In this document: piece by piece, positions 51,372 through 59,900 of the stretch | Layout of the letters: the number at the start of each line of letters is the position of its first letter | Position numbering within the stretch: the first letter of the stretch is position 1 | NCBI GenBank assembly: GCA_963708205.1 | Contig: OY970196.1 | Location: forward strand, 1,302,001-1,366,000 | Reading direction: 5' to 3' | DNA: 64,000 nucleotides | From: CAVYTF01 sp963708205 | GTDB taxonomy: Bacteria; Bacteroidota; Bacteroidia; Chitinophagales; Chitinophagaceae | Program-made: the position numbers and the translations under genes | The notes under the pieces: model-generated | What the model was told of the DNA's origin: nothing | The model's input: only the letters and a program-made list of their open reading frames with translations | The model's database searches: none

Positions 51372-52568
51372 TCACTCCTTCACCGCCTTAATCCCCGGCA
51401 ATTCTTTTCCCTCAAAATATTCCAGCAATGCGCCGCCGCCGGTGCTTACAAAGCTTACCTGCTTATCAAATCCAAATTTATTTACAGCCGCAACACTGTC
51501 GCCGCCGCCAACCAAACTAAAAGCGCCTTTGGCTGTGGCTTCCGCTATTGCTTTGGCTACGCATTTGGTGCCCTTCTGAAATTTTTCCATCTCAAAAACA
51601 CCCATCGGGCCATTCCACAGAATAGTTTTTGATTTATGGATGATGTTCTCAAACTGGCAGCAGGCTTCAGGTCCTATATCCAAACCCATCCAGCCGCCGG
51701 GAATGTTATTGCTCGGGCTCATCGCAGTGTCTGCATTCGCCTCAAACTTATCTGCAATGATAGAATCGAACGGAAGATGTATGCATATATTTTTTTCACC
51801 AGCCTTATTGATCAGTTCATTTGCCGTTTCAAGGCGATCATCTTCACATAAAGAATTTCCGATCTTTCCGCCCATCGCTTTCATAAAAGTATAAGCCATG
51901 CCGCCGCCGATGATGATGTCTGTTGCACGCTCCAGTAAATTTTCTATGATAAGAATTTTGTCTGAAACCTTTGCTCCGCCAATGATTGCGAGGAAGGGTT
52001 TTTCTGAATGATGTAAAACTTTCTCCGCATTCAGCACTTCGCTTTCCATCAGCAAGCCAAACATTTTTTTGTCTGACGGAAAATATTTCGCGATGATGGC
52101 TGTTGATGCATGCGCACGATGCGCCGTGCCGAAAGCATCATTTACATATACATCTCCAAGCTTTGCTAATTTTTCTGCAAAGGCTTCATCACCTTTTTCT
52201 TCTTCTTTATAAAAGCGAAGGTTTTCGAGTAACAAAACTTCGCCGGGTTTTAATGCCGCAGCTTTTTGTGTTGCTTCTTCGCCGATACAATCATTTGCAA
52301 ACTGAACATTTGTGCCAAGCAATTCACTCAAATGTTTGATGATATGTTTCAAAGAATATTTGTCTTCCGGTCCGCCTTTTGGTCTTCCGAGATGGCTCAT
52401 TAAAATAACGCTGCCCCCATCATTCAATATTTTTTTTATGGTTGGAACTGCGGCGCGCATTCTTGTATCGTCTGTGATCTCCAATGTTTGTTTATCCAGG
52501 GGCACATTGAAATCCACGCGTATCAATGCTTTTTCATTTTTGAAATTGTGGGAAGAGAAGTTGGTCAT
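51372..52568 (-). CDS. pgk: Phosphoglycerate kinase
   Basis: This 398-residue glycolytic kinase transfers phosphate from 1,3-bisphosphoglycerate to ADP. The start is the ATG at 52566-52568 (MTNFSSHNFKNEKALIRVDF), since an in-frame ATG at 52640 would lie inside the PIN gene. The N-domain has RVDFNVPLDKQ and LMSHLGRPKGG, and the hinge and C-domain have KPFLAIIGGAKVSDKI, GGGMAYTFMKAMGG, LWNGPMGVFEMEKF and SLVGGGDSVAAVNKFG. The PIN toxin gene ends 4 bp upstream on the same strand and I found no promoter between, so pgk may be read from the toxin/antitoxin transcript. gap lies only 0.7 kb upstream on the same strand. Confidence 0.96.
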   Translation of the reverse strand: MTNFSSHNFKNEKALIRVDFNVPLDKQTLEITDDTRMRAAVPTIKKILNDGGSVILMSHLGRPKGGPEDKYSLKHIIKHLSELLGTNVQFANDCIGEEATQKAAALKPGEVLLLENLRFYKEEEKGDEAFAEKLAKLGDVYVNDAFGTAHRAHASTAIIAKYFPSDKKMFGLLMESEVLNAEKVLHHSEKPFLAIIGGAKVSDKILIIENLLERATDIIIGGGMAYTFMKAMGGKIGNSLCEDDRLETANELINKAGEKNICIHLPFDSIIADKFEANADTAMSPSNNIPGGWMGLDIGPEACCQFENIIHKSKTILWNGPMGVFEMEKFQKGTKCVAKAIAEATAKGAFSLVGGGDSVAAVNKFGFDKQVSFVSTGGGALLEYFEGKELPGIKAVKE

Positions 52569-52572
52569 AAAA

Positions 52573-52983
52573 TTATGTTGTTGGAGTAAAAATTTGTGTA
52601 AATCCTTTGGCTGATAAATCTTCGACCAAGCGTTTATCACCCGTCCAAAGGGATGCGTTCAATTCAATAGTCAGCGGAACAAAAGGAATGTCTTTTTCAT
52701 CCACATTATTACAAAACTCGAACGCCTGTTGTATGCTTGCAGATGAAACTATATTAAAAGGAATAAATTGAATGTTTGAAAGAATATTATTCAGCAACTC
52801 AAGTAATTCGTCTGAATTTAATTTTGAATATTTGAGAATTTTTTCTTTGTATTTGAATATTTCTGTAAATAAAAAATTAGGAGCAACAAATTTGTAATCT
52901 TCTTTCATCAATATTTCCAACTGAAGAGAATTTTTAGAAAGCAAAGCAGAGAAAAAAATATTGGAATCGACTACAACAATCAT
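52573..52983 (-). CDS. PIN domain protein (VapC-like toxin)
   Basis: This 136-residue PIN domain nuclease has the acidic catalytic residues in order: Asp6 in VVVDSN, Glu41 in LFTEIFK, Asp98 in DEKDIPFVPLTIELNA, and Asp116 in LWTGDKRL. VapC-type toxins cleave RNA, often tRNA or rRNA. The start overlaps the stop of the upstream small gene (ATGA at 52980-52983), the usual antitoxin-toxin arrangement. The pair sits between gap and pgk, and the stop is 4 bp from pgk. Toxin activity is inferred from fold and layout only. Confidence 0.85.
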   Translation of the reverse strand: MIVVVDSNIFFSALLSKNSLQLEILMKEDYKFVAPNFLFTEIFKYKEKILKYSKLNSDELLELLNNILSNIQFIPFNIVSSASIQQAFEFCNNVDEKDIPFVPLTIELNASLWTGDKRLVEDLSAKGFTQIFTPTT

Positions 52984-53204
52984 GCTTTTGTTTTTGCAAG
53001 TATTGTTTCAGAATTTTCAGCCCACCATTTTTCTTTCATTTCATCATCAAGTTGCATTAAAGATTCGCTGAAGCCGGCTTTCTCAATTAAAAACTCCAGT
53101 CTAGCTACTTTTAAAATCGTTAGCAAAACAGATTCCGAGAAATTTTTTTTGTCGATACTTAAAACTAATTTTTGTTCAGTACTCTCGATAGTTAAACCAT
53201 TCAT
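52980..53204 (-). CDS. Small putative antitoxin partner of the PIN protein
   Basis: This 74-residue acidic protein starts at ATG 53202-53204 (MNGLTIESTEQKLVLSIDKK). An in-frame upstream extension to 53270 would run through a terminator and a promoter, so it is rejected. The N-terminus is beta-like and the C-terminus helical (DDEMKEKWWAENSETILAKT), as in small antitoxins that wrap around PIN toxins, but I do not recognise a DNA-binding family. It overlaps the PIN gene by 4 bp. The TATATTTG promoter upstream supports independent expression. Confidence 0.72.
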   Translation of the reverse strand: MNGLTIESTEQKLVLSIDKKNFSESVLLTILKVARLEFLIEKAGFSESLMQLDDEMKEKWWAENSETILAKTKA

Positions 53205-53225
53205 TGCATTGCGTTTTAGACATTT

Positions 53226-53257
53226 CAAATATAAAACAAAAAAACCGCAGCGTTCAA
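53226..53257 (-). promoter_or_regulatory. Promoter of the antitoxin/PIN/pgk unit (TTG-N21-TATATTTG)
   Basis: On the minus strand TTG at 53257-53255 and a perfect TATATTTG at 53233-53226 are 21 bp apart. The TTG lies in the loop of the gap terminator. Transcription would start near 53220, giving a leader of about 16 nt before the antitoxin ATG at 53204. Confidence 0.65.
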
Positions 53258-53267
53258 CTGCGGGTTT
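53241..53267 (-). terminator. Rho-independent terminator of gap
   Basis: On the minus strand CCGCAG and CTGCGG pair around a 7-nt loop, flanked by A/T extensions, and end in TTTTTTT. It lies about 20 bp past the gap stop codon and overlaps the next promoter. Confidence 0.88.
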
Positions 53268-53286
53268 CAAAATATTAAATCGTTTC

Positions 53287-54300
53287 TTACTTGTTTATTA
53301 ACCCAGCGAAATAATTTACCGTGCGCACCAATTGGCTTACATAACTCATTTCATTATCGTACCAGCTTACTGTTTTCACGAGTTGATTTTCGTCAACAGT
53401 TAAAACTTTTGTCTGCGTTGCATCGAACAGAGAACCAAAGTGCGAGCCAATGATATCGGTACTTACAATTTCATCTTCATTGTAGCCAAAGCTTTCATTG
53501 CTTGCTTTTTTCATGGCGTCATTTATTTCCTCCACAGTAACTTTTTTTCCAAGAACGGAAACAAGTTCAGTCAACGAACCCGTAATTGTTGGCACACGTT
53601 GCGCGCTTCCATCGAGCTTGCCTTTTAATTCCGGCAACACCAAACCAATAGCTTTTGCGGCGCCCGTAGAGTTGGGGACAATGTTTGCTGCCGCAGCTCT
53701 TGCTCTTCTAAGATCACCTTTTGGATGTGGCGCATCCAAAGTATTCTGGTCGTTTGTATATGCATGAATGGTCGTCATAATGCCGGTAACAATTCCATAA
53801 TTATCATTCAAAACTTTCGCCATCGGCGCAAGACAATTTGTTGTGCAGGATGCGCAACTGATAATGGTTTCAGAGCCATCGAGCACTTCATGATTTACGT
53901 TAAACACTACTGTTTTTAAATCTCCTGTTGCCGGCGCAGAAATTACTACGCGCTTTGCTCCCGCTTTTAAATGTGCTTCGGCTTTGGCTTTATCTGTAAA
54001 AAATCCAGTGCTTTCAATTACCACATCTACATCATGATCTCCCCATGGAATTTGGGATGGATCTTTCTGTGCATATATTTTTACTTCATGATCATTTACA
54101 AGAATGGAATTTTCTGACGCAGTTACTTTTTCATCAAAGCGACCCTGCGCGCTGTCGTATTTTAATAAATGTGCCAATACTTTTGGTGAAGTGAGGTCAT
54201 TAATGGCAACAACTTCAATGCCTTCCATATTGTGAATTTGTCTGAAAACCAACCGCCCGATTCTTCCGAAACCATTGATGGCTACTTTTACTGTGCTCAT
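53287..54300 (-). CDS. gap: Glyceraldehyde-3-phosphate dehydrogenase
   Basis: This 337-residue enzyme oxidises glyceraldehyde 3-phosphate with NAD and phosphate. The N-terminal Rossmann motif is VKVAINGFGRIGRLVFRQ. The active site Cys lies in SCASCTTNCLAP near residue 152, with HAYTNDQNTLDAPHPKG after it. The C-terminus has SWYDNEMSYVSQLVRTV. An FNR-type dyad and a TAATTTTG promoter lie upstream. A strong terminator separates it from the toxin/antitoxin pair and pgk. No damage is seen. Confidence 0.97.
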   Translation of the reverse strand: MSTVKVAINGFGRIGRLVFRQIHNMEGIEVVAINDLTSPKVLAHLLKYDSAQGRFDEKVTASENSILVNDHEVKIYAQKDPSQIPWGDHDVDVVIESTGFFTDKAKAEAHLKAGAKRVVISAPATGDLKTVVFNVNHEVLDGSETIISCASCTTNCLAPMAKVLNDNYGIVTGIMTTIHAYTNDQNTLDAPHPKGDLRRARAAAANIVPNSTGAAKAIGLVLPELKGKLDGSAQRVPTITGSLTELVSVLGKKVTVEEINDAMKKASNESFGYNEDEIVSTDIIGSHFGSLFDATQTKVLTVDENQLVKTVSWYDNEMSYVSQLVRTVNYFAGLINK

Positions 54301-54331
54301 ATTTTTGATAATTTTATTTAAAATGCAGTGG

Positions 54332-54360
54332 CAAAATTACATTCGTGCAGCATAAACAAA
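54332..54360 (-). promoter_or_regulatory. Promoter of gap (TTTG-N17-TAATTTTG)
   Basis: On the minus strand TTTG at 54360-54357 and TAATTTTG at 54339-54332 are 17 bp apart. The start point should fall near 54326, leaving a leader of about 25 nt. Confidence 0.6.
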
Positions 54361-54378
54361 TAATAAATTTTTGTTGCT

Positions 54379-54394
54379 TTTGATAATTATCAAA
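54379..54394. promoter_or_regulatory. FNR/CRP-type palindrome between gap and trmN6
   Basis: The 16-bp perfect palindrome TTTGATAATTATCAAA contains TTGAT-N4-ATCAA, the classical FNR-box consensus. Its centre is about 60 bp upstream of the expected gap transcription start, near the -61.5 spacing of class I CRP/FNR activation sites. It could equally serve trmN6. The binding protein is not in this window. Confidence 0.55.
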
Positions 54395-54449
54395 TAATGA
54401 TGTTCTAAAAGATTTTACTTAGAATTATATTTAGAGAGTACTTCGCAGA

Positions 54450-55169
54450 ATGCCCAATGATTTTTTTGAGTTTAAAAAATTTACTGTCTTTCAAAAAGAC
54501 TGTGCAATGAAGGTTTGCACAGATGCGTGTTTGTTCGGTGCATGGGTTGCAGATATTTTGACTGAAATGAATGCCGAAAATATTTTAGATATTGGTACAG
54601 GCACAGGATTACTCTCGTCGATGATCGCACAGAAAAATAAAGAAGCAAAGATTGATGCAATAGAAATAGATGAAAAGGCTGCAAGGCAGGCTGCATCAAA
54701 CTTTGCAGCATCACAATGGCAAGAAAGGTTGAAAGTTTTTAATATCGCCATTCAAAATTTCATACCTGAAAAAAAATATGATTTTATTATTTGTAACCCG
54801 CCATTTTTTGAAAACGATTTGAAGGGTAAGAATGCAAAAAGGAATCTTGCGCTGCATGATACTTCACTTACCTTGAATGAACTGCCAAAATGTATTGACG
54901 CGCTTATTTCTGCAAATGGAAAATTTGCCCTGCTGCTTCCCTATTCCCGAACTAATTTTTTCGTAGAAATGGCCTTTGACAGAAAATTATTTTTACAGAA
55001 AAAAATTCTTGTAAAGCAAACAGAGAATCATCAATTTTTCAGAAGCATGTGTTTATTTGGAAAAGAAAAACTTGTTGAAGAATGCGAATACATATTTATT
55101 AAAGATGCTCAAAATGAGTACAGTGCTGCATTTGCGGCCTTGCTGAAAGATTATTATTTGAGTTTGTAA
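54450..55169 (+). CDS. tRNA1(Val) (adenine(37)-N6)-methyltransferase (TrmN6/YfiC type)
   Basis: This 239-residue SAM-dependent methyltransferase starts with FFEFKKFTVFQKDCAMKVCT and DACLFGAW, the TrmN6 lead. The SAM motif is NILDIGTGTGLLSSMIAQ and the catalytic motif is ICNPPFFEND (NPPF near residue 117). The family methylates A37 of tRNA-Val. The length and both motifs fit, although the family is close to other N6-adenine methyltransferases. It is convergent with the PAS gene (5 bp). Confidence 0.88.
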   Translation: MPNDFFEFKKFTVFQKDCAMKVCTDACLFGAWVADILTEMNAENILDIGTGTGLLSSMIAQKNKEAKIDAIEIDEKAARQAASNFAASQWQERLKVFNIAIQNFIPEKKYDFIICNPPFFENDLKGKNAKRNLALHDTSLTLNELPKCIDALISANGKFALLLPYSRTNFFVEMAFDRKLFLQKKILVKQTENHQFFRSMCLFGKEKLVEECEYIFIKDAQNEYSAAFAALLKDYYLSL

Positions 55170-55174
55170 AATAA

Positions 55175-55924
55175 TCAGGCAGCTTTTACTACTATTAAAA
55201 TATTTTTTTCAACTGTTGTATTTCCGTCTATCAATTTTATAGAAAGATCAATTGATTTAGGAGAACCATCATTTTGCAGGTCAAAGATTTTATTTTTTAC
55301 AACTTCTCCTTTTACAATTACATCGGTTATTGCTTTTCTTATCTCATCTTTTTTCCAAAATGTATGATCTATTTCAGAAAGCCTGCATTTTTCCTGAGGC
55401 AATGCAGCCAGATCAAAAAAGCTGACAAAAGCTTTATTAACTTTTATAACTTTCAATTGACTGCTCAAAATCATTAATCCTATTTCATTTACAGAATCGA
55501 AAATACTTTCTATGAAATCATTCGACTCAAGTAAAAATCTTTCTAACTGTTTTTTTGCATGAATGTTATGAATTACTTTAATAACGCAGTTTCCATCGTT
55601 ACCATCATTCACTAAAATAGATTCTCCTGAAACCCATATTTTATTACCATCTTTATGCAATAAATAATTATCATCATTACAAGATCCAAAAGTTTTTACT
55701 GTTGCTAATTCTCTTTCAGGCTTGTTGATATTTCTATCTTTTTCAGTAAAAAGAAGCGTGAAGTTTTTATTTTTTAATTCATCTTTTTCATATCCGAAAT
55801 TGCTTGTAAATGCCTGGTTAACTTCTGTGATAATGCCATCCGTGTTCATAATTATAATGGCATTTTGCTTAGCATTTTTATACAAAGAATCAAAAAAAGT
55901 AGAGGTGTTCATAAACGGCAACAT
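55175..55924 (-). CDS. Two-PAS-domain protein without an output domain
   Basis: This 249-residue protein has two PAS domains: one from about residue 15 (NAIIIMNTDGIITEVNQAFT, NFGYEKDELKNKNF), with HKDGNKIWVSGESILVND, and a second from about 140 (IFDSVNEIGLMILSSQLKVI). There is no histidine kinase, GGDEF or DNA-binding part after them. It might sense a ligand or redox state and act through a partner. The start is Met1 (55924) or Met5 (55912). A tRNA gene lies 22 bp upstream on the same strand, so it may be read from the tRNA promoter. Confidence 0.8.
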   Translation of the reverse strand: MLPFMNTSTFFDSLYKNAKQNAIIIMNTDGIITEVNQAFTSNFGYEKDELKNKNFTLLFTEKDRNINKPERELATVKTFGSCNDDNYLLHKDGNKIWVSGESILVNDGNDGNCVIKVIHNIHAKKQLERFLLESNDFIESIFDSVNEIGLMILSSQLKVIKVNKAFVSFFDLAALPQEKCRLSEIDHTFWKKDEIRKAITDVIVKGEVVKNKIFDLQNDGSPKSIDLSIKLIDGNTTVEKNILIVVKAA

Positions 55925-55945
55925 TTTTATATAAGATGATTTTTG

Positions 55946-56018
<73 letters not shown>

Positions 56019-56033
56019 AATTTTTTTCGGCTG

Positions 56034-56041
56034 CAAAAATA
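56034..56041 (-). promoter_or_regulatory. -7 element TATTTTTG for tRNA-Lys
   Basis: On the minus strand this is a perfect TAnnTTTG 15 bp before the tRNA 5' end, which fits a short 5' leader. A second TATCTTTG at 56056-56049 on the same strand is an alternative. Confidence 0.5.
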
Positions 56042-56042
56042 G

Positions 56043-56074
56043 TTGAATCAAAGATATTTTCATTTTTATCTTTG
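56043..56074 (+). promoter_or_regulatory. Promoter of comB (TTG-N21-TATCTTTG)
   Basis: A TTG at 56043-56045 and TATCTTTG at 56067-56074 are 21 bp apart. Only seven bases separate the -7 box from the ATG at 56082, so the mRNA is expected to be leaderless or nearly so. It overlaps the tRNA-Lys promoter region on the other strand. Confidence 0.65.
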
Positions 56075-56081
56075 CGCGCTT

Positions 56082-56810
56082 ATGTCTCAGAAACCATCGC
56101 TTGTTACAGTGTTATCACCACGATTGTTGCACCTGCATGATTTGAATAATTGCCTTGTTGTAATTATTGATGTTTTTCGCGCCACATCTACCATTGCCGC
56201 GGCTTTGTATAATGGTGCTTCAAAAATAATTCCTGTTGATGATGTTGAAGAATGTAAATTAATTGGCAAACAACTGAATGCTATAACAGCTGGCGAAAGA
56301 GATGGGAAAATTATTGAAGGATTACAGTATGGCAACTCGCCTGCTGAATATCCACGCAGTTTTATAGAAGGAAAAATATTGGTGCTTACTACAACGAACG
56401 GCACTAAATTATTGCATCTTGCCTTGGAAAAAAATGCCGCTGAAATTATTACAGGCTCATTCCCGAATATATCTTCAGTATGCGATTATCTTAAGCAAAC
56501 TAATAAAAATGTTGTATTAGGATGTTCGGGCTGGAAAGATCGTTTTAATCTTGAAGACACTTTGTTTGCAGGTGCAGTTATAAACAGAGTAAAAGATTAT
56601 TTTACCATTCATTGTGATGCAAGCCTTATGGCTGAAGAAATGTTTTGCCTGCACAGGAATGATACATACAATTTTATTCGCAAAACCACGCACTGGCATC
56701 GTTTAGCTGCTTATGGACTTGAAAAAGATTTGGAATTTTGTGTTACAAATGATGTTGCAAATACAGTTCCGGTTTATAAAAACCGCGCATTGATTTCTTA
56801 TAAGTTTTAA
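56082..56810 (+). CDS. comB: 2-phosphosulfolactate phosphatase
   Basis: This 242-residue protein belongs to the ComB family, which dephosphorylates 2-phosphosulfolactate (a step of coenzyme M synthesis in archaea). Motifs are VVIIDVFRATSTIAAALYNG, GERDGKIIEGLQYGNSPAEY, LVLTTTNGTKLLHLA, VVLGCSGWKDRFNLEDTLFA and the C-terminal CVTNDVANTVPVYKNRALIS. The start is ATG 56082 because the upstream in-frame TTG is the -33 element. In bacteria the role is not settled; sulfolactate or sulfonate metabolism is possible. No comA, comC or other coenzyme M gene is in the window. Confidence 0.9.
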   Translation: MSQKPSLVTVLSPRLLHLHDLNNCLVVIIDVFRATSTIAAALYNGASKIIPVDDVEECKLIGKQLNAITAGERDGKIIEGLQYGNSPAEYPRSFIEGKILVLTTTNGTKLLHLALEKNAAEIITGSFPNISSVCDYLKQTNKNVVLGCSGWKDRFNLEDTLFAGAVINRVKDYFTIHCDASLMAEEMFCLHRNDTYNFIRKTTHWHRLAAYGLEKDLEFCVTNDVANTVPVYKNRALISYKF

Positions 56811-56957
56811 TCTTCATTAATAGAAAATTCTTAACAAACATTTCTATCCCACTTTAGTCCTCATTCTTTGCCTGCAAATAAATTTCGTATTTTCGCAACT
56901 TGCCTTTTTTTGAATCACACAAGAAATTCAATCATCTTATTATCGATCAATTAATTT

Positions 56958-59900
56958 ATGGCGTTACCGTATCTCGTTAAATATATTTACAACAATGGCA
57001 CTGACGAAGTTATCCGCAGAGGGAAAAAAATTCATTCTCTTGGAAATGTAGAAATGATCGATCACAATGATCTGATGGGCATTGTAACTTTTCGCATCAA
57101 AGATGATGCATACAACACTTATTACAAAGTTCACATAAATAAATACAAAGATCCGCAGGGCATTTCGCTGCGTTGCGGATGCCCGTATAATCTCGGTGAT
57201 ATTTGCCGCCACGAAGCTGCATCTTTATTTCAACTGCAGGAATTGCTTGATAAAAATATGTTGGGTGAAAAAGATTTAATGTATGATCAAAAGCATACTG
57301 TAATAAAAATGAAGCAGCTTGAATTGAAGATGATAAAAATGCTTTCATCTCATGCAAGCTATGTTGAAGCGGAAGAATTTTTACGTGCTTCTCATGCAAA
57401 TATTATTGAAGCAAAAGATGAAAGAGTTAATGCTGAATTAGAATTTCAAAATGAAAAATTCAAAATAGTTATTCAAAAAAATGAAGAACGGAATTTTGAT
57501 ACAAGCTGCACCTGCGATTCTGATAAAAAACATCCGCTGTGTTTGCACAAAACAATTTTGCTGCTGCAACTGCTTCATAATTACGGACCAAATTATTTTG
57601 ATTCAATAAGAAATTGGGACAAAGAAAAAGACAAGCTTTTGTCACTCTATGGTTATTCAATAAAAGATAACATCGATGACAAATTCGAGTTTGCCTACAA
57701 AGATGGAAAGCCTTTTTTGAGAGTGCTTGATCCTTCTATCAAACGCGTGGCAAGCCCTGCTATGCCTGCCTTTACAAAGCCTGCTGCGCAGGAATATGAA
57801 GAAGTTGATGTAGAAGAAAATACAAAAGCAGCTTTAAAACTTGGCATCGTAATAAGTTATAACGCGCACCAATATCCTTATGTACAGGTTGATGCAGTGC
57901 AGGGAGAAAGTAATGAAGATGAAATTGCTTTTACTGGAAAAATTGAGCGCATAGATCTTTCAAAATTTATCAACACAGAAAACTTTACAGAAAGCGACAA
58001 AAATTTTATTCAGCAAATAAGAAAACTTTTGCCTGCCGAAGTAAGCCGCTATCTCAATCGCAATTCGCCTTTCAGCGGAATTTGGGAAAATATTATTCAG
58101 CAGCACGATGATGAATTACCCGAAGAAACACGCCATTTGATAATTGAATATTTGCATCCAAAATTCAAGAAATTATTTAATGATGTTGCAGATAGTCATT
58201 TTACTTTTTATCTTTTAAAACACAAAACATTTCAAACATCAAACCTGCGCAGCGCAAACTTTTCCATCAACTTTATCACTCCTGAATTCATCGTAAATTT
58301 CACTGAAAATAAATATGAAATTTCTGCAATTATAAAAACGCCAATGGGTGAAAAAACACTTGCTGACAACGAGATTGCATCATCATTATTTATGCAAATT
58401 GAAGATCAGTTTTATTTATGGCAAAAACCGAATGATGTTATAACCATTGAAAAATTTATGCCTTCGGGAAAAATAATTATTGATAAAGAACAATGGAGCA
58501 ACAGCCTTACAACTTTTGTTTTGCCTTTATCGAAAAATTATACAGTTCATTTTAATAATGTAAAAAAAGAAGAATTAAAAGATGTAAAGCCTGAAATAAA
58601 AATGATGCTTCGCGAACGTGGTGATTATCTTCTGTTTCAGCCAATATTCACTTATCAGAATTATGAAGTAACACAAAATGATAAAGAAAAAATTATCATT
58701 CCTTCAGAAAATAAATTGCTGATCATAGAAAGAAATTTGGCGCTTGAAGAAGCCTTCATAAAAAAAGTCGAAAATCTTCATTCCGGCTTTATACATCCAG
58801 AAGGCAGCACTGGCCTGGCTTTGAAGGGAACTGATGTTTTGAAAAATAACTGGTTTTTTCTTTTTATTGATGCAATTAAAGAAATGAACGTTCCTGTTTT
58901 TGGATTTGATTCACTCAAAAATTTTCGATTCAATACATCGAAACCATCAACCAAAATTTATATCAGCAGCCATACAGATTGGTTCGATGCGAAAGTTGAT
59001 ATTCATTTTGGTGAACAAAAAATTACGGTTGCTGATGTAAAAAATGCATTGGCAAACAAGCAGCAATATGTGCAACTGCAGGATGGCACACTTGGTATTT
59101 TGCCGGAAGAATGGGTGAAAAAATATTCATTATTGTTTCGTGTTGGAGATGGCAAATCAAACAACATGAAGTTGAGCAAATATCATTTCAGCATTATTGA
59201 AGATTTGTATGACCAGCGAAATGAAGAAGAACTAATTTTTAAATTAGAAGAAAAATATGATCGTTTAAAAAACAATCATGCCATTACAAAACTTGATCCT
59301 CCTGCGCATTTACAAAATGTTTTAAGACCATACCAAACTTCCGGCTTTCAATGGCTCAATTATCTCAGCAATGTGCAGTGGGGCGGAATTTTAGCGGATG
59401 ATATGGGTTTAGGAAAAACTATTCAGGCGCTATCTTTTTTGCATCATCTCCGGGAAAAAAATGGCATATTAAAAGCGTTGGTTGTTTGCCCGACAACCTT
59501 AATGTACAACTGGGAAAATGAAATAAAAAAATTCACACCATCGCTTACTTATTACATTCATCATGGCGGCGGCAGAACAAAAGATACTTTAGCAAATCAT
59601 GAAATTGATATCATCATCACAACTTATGGCACTTTGCGAAGTGATATAAAACAATTCACAGAAGTAAATTTTGATTATGTAATTCTTGATGAAAGCCAGG
59701 CGATAAAAAATCCATCAAGCAAAGTTGCAAAAGCTTCTACGCTGCTGAAAGCCAGCAACCGTCTGTGCTTGAGCGGAACACCATTGCAAAATAATACATT
59801 CGATATTTATGCGCAGATGAATTTTTTAAATCCGGGAATGCTTGGAAGCATTGATTTTTTCAAACAGGAATTTTCTATTCCCATTGATAAATTCGGAGAA

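Noticed and set aside
52569..52640. N-terminal extension of pgk to an upstream ATG
   Set aside because: It lies within the PIN gene, and the family N-terminus matches the ATG at 52568.
53205..53270. N-terminal extension of the antitoxin to an upstream ATG
   Set aside because: It would pass through the gap terminator and the antitoxin promoter.
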